NCBI GenBank assembly: GCA_025618425.1
Contig: CM046839.1
Span: 5,840,858 to 5,904,857, forward strand
DNA from: Heliocidaris tuberculata
Lineage: Eukaryota > Echinodermata > Echinoidea > Camarodonta > Echinometridae
Direction of reading: 5' to 3'
DNA length: 64,000 nucleotides
Shown: in pieces, positions 63,601 through 64,000 of the stretch
How positions within the stretch are numbered: the stretch's first letter is position 1
Layout: the number at the start of each line of letters is the position of its first letter
Made by a program: the position numbers and the translations under genes
The notes under the pieces: generated by a model
The model's database searches: none
Told to the model about the DNA's origin: nothing
Seen by the model: only the letters and a program-made list of their open reading frames with translations

Positions 63601-64000
63601 GGGACGAAATGTGGTAGGAGAAAACGAATGTATGTTTCACAATTCAGACTCAAGTGACATAGCAATCATTTCTAATAAAACATCCATATACCATTACTAT
63701 ACATAAGGGAAAAAGTACAATGAAACCAAAGTACATATATGTCATCCTATGATATTTACTAATGCGAATAATGAGTTAATGGATTAAGATTTGCACAAAA
63801 TACATGTAAAGGTAATTTGTTTTAAAAAAAACTATTGCTTTGATGTGAGCGCTGTTCGATATATGCATTGTGGGTATAGAGTTATTGTATGTCATTGTTT
63901 ATCAACAGCGCTGATTCTAGAGGTAGAGCTTATTATCCGAGCTCATGACTGCTTCACACTCAGTTGTAACATGGAAGGAATTGCCTCAGTCCTCAGAGCC
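29987..64000 (+). CDS. SPG11: spatacsin (SPG11 orthologue), 38 coding exons, truncated by window end
   Basis: Spatacsin works with spastizin (SPG15) and the AP-5 adaptor on late endosomes and lysosomes, in sorting and autophagic lysosome reformation; loss in humans causes spastic paraplegia type 11. The 38 exons listed below join without a phase conflict into 2390 codons. Recognition rests on several stretches matching vertebrate spatacsin as I remember it, for example LCHLNNWDHCSIPIHALE (exon 6), FxxDEIKKICLYTANTGLRDF (exon 10), LVFQASLSNARLLMK (exon 16), YAYTEAFSYTYYLRQGRPSF (exon 19) and RAHDCFTLSCNMEGI (exon 38). Vertebrate spatacsin is about 2440 residues; the C-terminal portion here, about 250 residues by that comparison, lies beyond 64000. 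The N-terminal third would be the predicted beta-propeller and the rest an alpha-solenoid. No frameshift or stop was found. Confidence 0.95.
31775..32000 (-). repeat. interspersed repeat copy, inverse partner of 6855-7115
   Basis: TTTGTCAGGACGGTGCCAAT, CGGTAACCTGGCATGATACT and GTTGGTGATAATAGTCAAAT are reverse complements of blocks at 6855-7115, in mirrored order. Inside SPG11 intron 1. Confidence 0.7.
32245..32426 (+). CDS. SPG11: SPG11 exon 2
   Basis: Acceptor CCCCTTTTGCAG, donor AACAG|GTATGT, residues 64-125. Encodes LVLSHDGTISAV followed by a serine-rich stretch; phases 2 in, 1 out. Intron 2 (618 bp) shows nothing notable. Confidence 0.85.
33045..33284 (+). CDS. SPG11: SPG11 exon 3
   Basis: Acceptor TTCTTGTTCAAAG, residues 125-205, ending GFLFVLHSSGNI. 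The donor ACATAT|GTATCC is weak, but it is the only GT that restores the frame into exon 4 and the match to vertebrate spatacsin (IFxV...VAHV). Intron 3 is 1912 bp with LINE remnants. Confidence 0.8.
33586..33800 (-). mobile_element. LINE 3' end fragment in SPG11 intron 3
   Basis: (TTTG)n followed by TTTTTATTTCCATAACAAC and a GCCCATTTCAG..GTGCCACTG..GGGTCC block, read on minus as a LINE 3' UTR with (CAAA)n tail. Arrangement parallels the tail of the LINE at 15633-17243, although the sequence differs. A (CAA)n stretch follows at about 33836. Confidence 0.5.
34224..34930 (-). pseudogene. degraded LINE reverse-transcriptase C-terminus in SPG11 intron 3
   Basis: On minus, peptides such as RLNWLSHVQQMQDVHIPK and, after a stop, LTSGKRAVRLPKLCYKDIC match the common LINE tail pattern LRWLGHVxRMxDxRIPK..GKRxxGRPKxRYKD. 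Many stops and frame changes make it a fossil. No full domain remains. Confidence 0.65.
35197..36037 (+). CDS. SPG11: SPG11 exon 4 (largest)
   Basis: 841 bp, residues 205-485. The acceptor TTGACTATAAATGTAG joins exon 3 to read SIFSVNHQRLVAHVN. Contains a basic/acidic linker (RKQEVVQKRKSSKVDKDEDE) and a serine-rich segment (SVSSSQSDR, SPSGSTKTASPADRSP). Donor GACAG|GTAATT, phase 2. Intron 4 is 252 bp. Confidence 0.88.
36290..36410 (+). CDS. SPG11: SPG11 exon 5
   Basis: Acceptor TTTTCATTAG, residues 485-525 (FQEPTVLSISEDPTQPH...), donor AACAAG|GTAAAT, ends in phase 0. Intron 5 is 484 bp. Confidence 0.85.
36895..37045 (+). CDS. SPG11: SPG11 exon 6
   Basis: Acceptor GTATCTCATTTCAG, residues 526-576. 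Encodes the highly conserved LCHLNNWDHCSIPIHALEI and RQLDTIAFFLKSREN, the clearest spatacsin signature in the N-terminal half. Donor GAACA|GTGGGT, phase 1. Intron 6 is 551 bp. Confidence 0.93.
37597..38100 (+). CDS. SPG11: SPG11 exon 7
   Basis: Acceptor TTTATTTCTTTCAG, residues 576-744. Encodes WLAMDLLCLAIADNI and QVLNLALNHLNKLI, then a Ser/Thr-rich insert (SSSKRSTPTTASSGTGPSSS...) that vertebrate spatacsin appears to lack, then DLEDILKKLIGYTVKLRGHL. Donor TTCAG|GTAATC, phase 1. Intron 7 (1068 bp) shows no feature. Confidence 0.9.
39169..39257 (+). CDS. SPG11: SPG11 exon 8
   Basis: Acceptor GACATGCATGCAG, residues 744-773 (...VHAWKSMSPQ), donor CCTCAG|GTACAG, phase 0. Intron 8 is 526 bp. Confidence 0.82.
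39784..40008 (+). CDS. SPG11: SPG11 exon 9
   Basis: Acceptor AAATGTTAACAG, residues 774-848. EIIQAAILKCQIPLAQAFLR is spatacsin-like. Donor AACTTG|GTAGGT, phase 0. Intron 9 is 346 bp. Confidence 0.88.
40355..40426 (+). CDS. SPG11: SPG11 exon 10
   Basis: 24 codons (849-872), GFNVTDEIKKICLYTANTGL..., strongly spatacsin-like. Acceptor TGTATTTCTAG, donor TTCTTG|GTAAGT. Intron 10 is 469 bp. Confidence 0.9.
40896..41032 (+). CDS. SPG11: SPG11 exon 11
   Basis: Acceptor GATAAATCCACAG, residues 873-918 (MVHFVQQLEHLYTCQSFEKA), donor AAGAG|GTATTG, phase 2. Intron 11 is 1039 bp and contains an interspersed element. Confidence 0.88.
41191..41705. mobile_element. MITE-like element in SPG11 intron 11
   Basis: Left end GTTACGTTCACACGATGGGA and right end TCCCGTATGAACATAGCC are imperfect inverses. 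The interior repeats the words ACTTTAAGTT, AACCACAAG and AGTTTCG many times in both orientations, giving strong self-complementarity. Overlapping open frames on both strands follow from this and are not genes. Confidence 0.55.
42072..42298 (+). CDS. SPG11: SPG11 exon 12
   Basis: Acceptor CTCCATTGTTATAG, residues 918-994 (VVLEWVRSWKQETRDRILLE), donor GCAAAG|GTGGGT, phase 1. Intron 12 (1151 bp) starts with a CT-rich microsatellite directly after the donor (42303-42510). Confidence 0.87.
42303..42510. repeat. (CT)n/(CTGT)n low-complexity tract
   Basis: TCTC-, CTGT- and ATCT-rich sequence immediately after the exon 12 donor. Open frames through it (Ser/Leu- or Arg/Glu-rich) are artefacts. Confidence 0.9.
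43450..43693 (+). CDS. SPG11: SPG11 exon 13
   Basis: Acceptor CTTTTTTTTTCAG, residues 994-1075 (AWSYLTSHHHWDQLKLWI). The donor GCAAG|GTTTGC departs from consensus at +3 but keeps the frame into exon 14. Intron 13 is 1705 bp with a LINE tail. Confidence 0.88.
43740..43973 (+). mobile_element. LINE 3' end with (TTGAA)n tail
   Basis: Ends CTAATAAACCTTGAATTGAA then TTGAATGGAATTGAA at 43935-43970: a polyA-signal-like motif followed by pentamer repeats, as in CR1/L2-like 3' termini. No coding sequence retained. Confidence 0.55.
45399..45608 (+). CDS. SPG11: SPG11 exon 14
   Basis: Acceptor GCTCCCTGAAAACTGCAG, residues 1075-1145 (HGIFSSTELVTFDLLTRRLS, FLDMCIEKQLPGLLYTFLDF). The frame is open upstream of the acceptor by chance. 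Donor CTACAG|GTACAT, phase 2. Intron 14 is 675 bp. Confidence 0.88.
46284..46390 (+). CDS. SPG11: SPG11 exon 15
   Basis: Acceptor CTTCTTTAACCTTTAG, residues 1145-1181 (LAQSPWLEIMLHYRWIG), donor TTTCTG|GTAAGA, phase 1. Not open across its flanks, so easy to miss without splicing. Confidence 0.87.
46736..46881 (+). CDS. SPG11: SPG11 exon 16
   Basis: Acceptor TTGGTCTATCTTAG, residues 1181-1229 (DPSLVFQASLSNARLLMK, LLDAGHPIIAIATLLYAPG), donor CCAGAG|GTTGGT, phase 0. The 585-bp intron begins with purine-rich repeats. Confidence 0.92.
46896..47340. repeat. purine-rich (GA)n/(GACA)n/(GT)n tract
   Basis: GAGA-rich sequence with a G12 run at about 46974, (GA)n at 47037-47065, (GACA)n at 47097-47160 and (GT)n at 47205-47222. 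Three overlapping minus-strand frames of 169-193 codons are Ser/Leu-rich artefacts. Confidence 0.93.
47467..47631 (+). CDS. SPG11: SPG11 exon 17
   Basis: Acceptor TCTCATGCTTTTAAG, residues 1230-1284 (LKQALRPYPKLLSAIFPPSS, DITVYELLQ), donor CTACAG|GTAAAG, phase 0. Confidence 0.9.
47965..48034 (+). CDS. SPG11: SPG11 exon 18
   Basis: Acceptor GTTTGACCCTTCAG, residues 1285-1308 (GNSPLDPGKLFLWQTTNK), donor GAAG|GTAAGA, phase 1. Intron 18 (937 bp) carries AATTGAATTGAATT at 48207-48221 and is otherwise unrecognised. Confidence 0.87.
48972..49140 (+). CDS. SPG11: SPG11 exon 19
   Basis: Acceptor TACCTTTAATTTTAAG, residues 1308-1364 (RYAYTEAFSYTYYLRQGRPS), donor AAAAT|GTATGT, phase 2. Intron 19 (1671 bp) holds the RecQ-bearing element and a SINE. 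Confidence 0.92.
49207..50214. mobile_element. element with inverted repeats carrying a RecQ-like fragment
   Basis: TAGCCTTTGGACAAGGCCTCG at 49207-49227 and CGAGTGCCTTGGCTAAAGGC at 50193-50212 are inverse, with a few mismatches and a one-base gap. Between them lies a minus-strand helicase fragment. The arrangement suggests a DNA transposon remnant; target duplications are not clear. Lies wholly in SPG11 intron 19. Confidence 0.5.
49500..49879 (-). pseudogene. truncated RecQ-like helicase fragment
   Basis: From the ATG at 49879 (minus) the frame reads FEEDLLSKSLEYAAEKLKF, then FKELQSKAIRSALKGK, the RecQ-type motif 0 region. One base out of frame, the sequence continues as EDVHVFVNLPTGYGKSAIFQ, the Walker A motif, and later IEVIISPLISL, similar to the segment after motif I. 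Helicase motifs II-VI are absent. So it is a frameshifted N-terminal piece of a RecQ-family ATPase, not a working gene. RecQ-like genes occur in some transposon families (for example some Kolobok elements), which fits the flanking inverted repeats, but this assignment is inference. Confidence 0.65.
50230..50420 (+). mobile_element. tRNA-derived SINE in SPG11 intron 19
   Basis: GTGGCGTGCGCCTGTAATCC resembles the A-box side, and GGTTCAAGACT at 50300-50310 fits a polymerase III B box (GGTTCRANNC-like). The conserved-looking body CTTTTGGATGGTGACGTTAA and GGTCGGTCCC follows, then a (CA)n-rich tail at 50398-50418. Typical small SINE length, about 190 bp. Confidence 0.6.
50812..51077 (+). CDS. SPG11: SPG11 exon 20
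   Basis: Acceptor TATGTGTTTCCAG, residues 1364-1453 (SICAACTAFIEMLGSDSLSL, then a basic linker), donor ATGTGG|GTGAGT, phase 1. Intron 20 is 589 bp. Confidence 0.88.
51667..51775 (+). CDS. SPG11: SPG11 exon 21
   Basis: Acceptor TCTGTTTATTATTTGTAG, residues 1453-1489 (CAKGSDLCAKSVLMKLEEAL), donor GATAG|GTCAGT, phase 2. Confidence 0.85.
52302..52461 (+). CDS. SPG11: SPG11 exon 22
   Basis: Acceptor TTGTTCTTATACTTATCAG, residues 1489-1542 (WNLAVMFCRLHSI, DNWLLFICFVQTHQYP), donor CAACAG|GTATAA, phase 0. Confidence 0.88.
52741..52948 (+). CDS. SPG11: SPG11 exon 23
   Basis: Acceptor ACACCCTTACTAG, residues 1543-1612 (VLELVKSFRSSTIREHMSHA), donor GAGCAG|GTATTA, phase 1. Intron 23 is 359 bp. Confidence 0.87.
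53308..53415 (+). CDS. SPG11: SPG11 exon 24
   Basis: 36-codon acidic Ser/Thr exon (TPAETSDTENDEDKSGSRLE), residues 1612-1648, phase 1 on both sides so it could be skipped without changing frame. Acceptor CCTTACTTGTATAG, donor GGAAG|GTATCC. Least conserved-looking exon, but its phase fits. Confidence 0.75.
53837..53979 (+). CDS. SPG11: SPG11 exon 25
   Basis: Acceptor TTTTCATTTTTAG, residues 1648-1695 (ELFEIIFQCG, QPVLAVIAACHQ), donor CATCAG|GTAATG, phase 0. The next intron opens with a long in-frame GAT/GGT repeat. Confidence 0.9.
53981..54531. repeat. GGT/GAT trinucleotide tract (~550 bp) in SPG11 intron 25
   Basis: Begins two bases after the exon 25 donor. Long alternating blocks of GGT and GAT with a partly repeated ~270-bp higher-order pattern (the block AGCGGAGGGGGTGG / AGTGGAGGGGGTGG and following sequence occurs twice, near 54050 and 54326). 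Every frame reads as homopolymer-like peptide (Met/Val, Asp/Gly, Ser/Pro). Confidence 0.97.
54603..54740. mobile_element. short palindromic MITE
   Basis: GGGTCCTGTTTCATAAAACT at the left; AGTTTTATGAAATGGGGCCC is the near-perfect inverse at the right, with TTATCAxTAACAAGTT sub-terminally inverted and TTATAAGCTACTGAAATCAT in the centre. Same family as 27731-27876 and 13988-14083. Confidence 0.8.
54821..55025 (+). CDS. SPG11: SPG11 exon 26
   Basis: Acceptor ACTATATTTGCCAG, residues 1696-1764 (ILDCLCSWLYTSLSD, HAWNLEELQNLI, LLTKGFHVFDSV). Donor GTGTGG|GTAGCC chosen because it joins exon 27 as DSVGVLNSF; an alternative GACA|GTGTGG six bases earlier is also frame-compatible. Confidence 0.83.
55436..55539 (+). 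CDS. SPG11: SPG11 exon 27
   Basis: Residues 1764-1798 (VLNSFLAFCEDFLVMRDRNQ). The acceptor region ATATGACAGAGAG has three adjacent AGs; the last one (exon start 55436) gives the frame. Donor CTCACA|GTAAGT, phase 0. Intron 27 (1059 bp) holds the foldback element. Confidence 0.8.
55869..56421. mobile_element. ~550-bp foldback MITE in SPG11 intron 27
   Basis: Left arm CTTAAAGGGAAAGTCCACC ... GAAAGTTATGAATTTTTGAA ... GCGAGCTCCTCTC; the right arm is the inverse, ending GGACTTTCCCTTTAAGAGAC. Arms of about 190 bp are highly complementary around a loop of about 160 bp. Relatives: 14956-15533 and 10138-10680, plus a fragment at 27055. Confidence 0.85.
56599..56797 (+). CDS. SPG11: SPG11 exon 28
   Basis: Acceptor TTTTCTTTTACCATAG, residues 1799-1865 (WFQETANHIARNMLLSCTSQ, FLLEVFRALNFS), donor TCTAGTG|GTGAGG, phase 1. 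Confidence 0.86.
57310..57521 (+). CDS. SPG11: SPG11 exon 29
   Basis: Acceptor CTCTGTTTTTGAGTAG, residues 1865-1935 (NECRTLLDRLQAMGKFDQAK, AAGLSTDHVVIQQ), donor CAACAG|GTCGGT, phase 0. Intron 29 holds (GAT)n and a MITE copy. Confidence 0.9.
57887..58118. mobile_element. MITE copy I (internally deleted) in SPG11 intron 29
   Basis: Left end GAGAAGGTTGAGTTCTGGGG and right end AGAGCTCAACTTTATCTTTA are imperfect inverses. Shares TAATTTGTGAGCTT, ATCATTTTGATGATTCCA and CTTTCCCAATTGCTTTGAG with the copies at 59069-60637 and 62422-62820. Confidence 0.75.
58204..58341 (+). CDS. SPG11: SPG11 exon 30
   Basis: Acceptor CTATTACTCTGCAG, residues 1936-1981 (RIAFWVKCNERLTKAKVEHQ), donor TTCCAG|GTAAAT, phase 0. 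Followed by the shortest intron, 133 bp. Confidence 0.88.
58475..58648 (+). CDS. SPG11: SPG11 exon 31
   Basis: Acceptor TTCATTTTTGCCAG, residues 1982-2039 (ILLDLAYQWLSHP, LEQKVWLWRLRAEV), donor GACAAG|GTAGGA, phase 0. Confidence 0.88.
58881..59021 (+). CDS. SPG11: SPG11 exon 32
   Basis: Residues 2040-2086 (KRKEDTALLSCLETH...). The acceptor is a tandem site, CACTACTATGAAG/AAG/AG; the first AG gives 58881, and using the second drops one lysine. Donor GAAGAG|GTGAGT, phase 0. Weak pyrimidine tract, so the 5' edge is the least certain in this half of the gene. Confidence 0.72.
59069..60637. mobile_element. MITE copy II, split by nested insertions, in SPG11 intron 32
   Basis: Left part (ATTAAAGGGAAGGTTGAGTT ... 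TTTGTGAGCTTTTTCATTC) ends near 59157; the right part resumes near 60345 (TCCTCTGAAAAGGATTGCTC) and ends CCAGAATTCAACTTTATC at 60637. The ~1.2 kb between is a TIR element (59158-59825) plus other unrecognised sequence. The 161-codon minus frame at 59968-60453 spans repeat junctions and is not a gene. Confidence 0.7.
59158..59825. mobile_element. TIR DNA element (668 bp) nested in MITE copy II
   Basis: The first 33 bases (beginning TGTGACCCTCCACCACAAAA) and the inverse of the last 33 differ at one position. TATA flanks both sides (59154-59157 and 59826-59829), consistent with a short AT-rich target duplication. No transposase frame. Confidence 0.82.
60971..61274 (+). CDS. SPG11: SPG11 exon 33
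   Basis: Acceptor TCTATCATATTTCAAG, residues 2087-2188 (MIDGLLSSCCIAKAHQLTSQ, LSITLACLQLMQGK), then a basic Pro/Ser linker, donor CAAGTG|GTAAGT, phase 1. Confidence 0.88.
61641..61783 (+). CDS. SPG11: SPG11 exon 34
   Basis: Acceptor TTATCTTTGTTTGCAG, residues 2188-2235 (ALADHTSAARTCCDRIINIY), donor TCACGG|GTAAAC, phase 0. Confidence 0.88.
62123..62260 (+). CDS. SPG11: SPG11 exon 35
   Basis: Acceptor CATCTTCGTATTCAG, residues 2236-2281 (LDKPYDLLIKQVPFTSVKAL, HPDRYILAKDF), donor AATGAG|GTATTA, phase 0. MITE copy III follows in the intron. Confidence 0.9.
62422..62820. mobile_element. MITE copy III (complete) in SPG11 intron 35
   Basis: Left TTTAAAGAGAAGGTCAAGTT, right CAGAACTCAACTTTATCTTT, imperfect inverses. 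The interior matches both halves of copy II (TGAAAAGGATTGCTCTTCAA, CAGTCCCATATACxCATT, CTTTCCCAATTGCTTTGAGA). Ends 48 bp before the exon 36 acceptor junction. Confidence 0.78.
62869..62935 (+). CDS. SPG11: SPG11 exon 36
   Basis: Acceptor TTCATTCTTGCAG, residues 2282-2304 (VANFLSDVVMTGLQQKVK), donor AGAGA|GTATGT, phase 1. Short exon (67 bp), supported by the splice sites and frame. Confidence 0.86.
63137..63304 (+). CDS. SPG11: SPG11 exon 37
   Basis: Acceptor CATTATTATCATTAG, residues 2304-2360 (FMSLCKLCKDPACLGTRLLD), donor GGCCAG|GTAATA, phase 1. Intron 37 (604 bp) is AT-rich with nothing notable. Confidence 0.9.
63909..64000 (+). CDS. SPG11: SPG11 exon 38, cut by window end
   Basis: Acceptor TTGTTTATCAACAG, residues 2360-2390 so far (LIIRAHDCFTLSCNMEGI). 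This begins the conserved C-terminal spatacsin region; the rest lies outside the window. Confidence 0.92.

Overview
This is eukaryotic nuclear DNA, most likely from an echinoderm and probably a sea urchin. The reasons are a large multi-exon gene with clean GT..AG introns, AT-rich spacers full of short non-autonomous DNA transposons, frequent TACATGTA-type motifs, poly-G/poly-C-flanked inverted-repeat elements, (TTTG)n- and (TTGAA)n-tailed LINE ends, and a local family of type II galactosyltransferase-like genes. The species assignment is inference from repeat style and gene content. There is no prokaryotic gene organisation, rRNA gene, clear tRNA gene or CRISPR array.

Layout. (1) 1-12.2 kb holds no convincing host gene. 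It contains a TIR-bounded element with internal tandem repeats (1-978), a diverged segmental duplication (1.05-1.71 vs 2.45-2.96 kb), a hAT-type MITE with perfect 8-bp target duplications carrying a nested piggyBac-type TTAA MITE (3.26-4.49 kb), a LINE 3' fragment (7.94-8.30 kb) and long microsatellites. (2) 12.2-26.7 kb carries three + strand GT31 (beta-1,3-galactosyltransferase-like) loci. The first is intact (12282-13793). The second is intact once a small upstream first exon is added (19004-19078 + 19495-20646). The third is a pseudogene (23392-26465 plus a vestigial tail) with a frameshift, an altered DDD motif and a premature stop. The first two are separated by a 5'-truncated antisense CR1/jockey-like LINE; the third is preceded by a duplicated ~400-bp segment and a ~53-bp minisatellite. 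(3) 26.7-29.98 kb is repeat-rich spacer with a ~240-bp (GAA)n tract. (4) From 29987 to the window end runs one gene, an SPG11 (spatacsin) orthologue on +, which I resolved into 38 coding exons whose phases agree at every junction (2390 codons seen; the C-terminal part lies beyond 64000). Its introns host a RecQ-like helicase fragment between inverted repeats, a tRNA-derived SINE, LINE remnants, a ~550-bp foldback element, three copies of one MITE family (one split by nested insertions) and a 550-bp GGT/GAT repeat.

Function. The galactosyltransferase-like proteins would act in the Golgi lumen on glycan chains and form a small local paralogue array. Spatacsin is unrelated: with spastizin and AP-5 it works in late-endosome/lysosome trafficking and lysosome reformation. 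I see no operon-like or pathway link between them and no clearly new multi-gene system. The most informative new material is the gene-structure correction (hidden first exons), the pseudogenisation path, and several well-delimited nested transposons.
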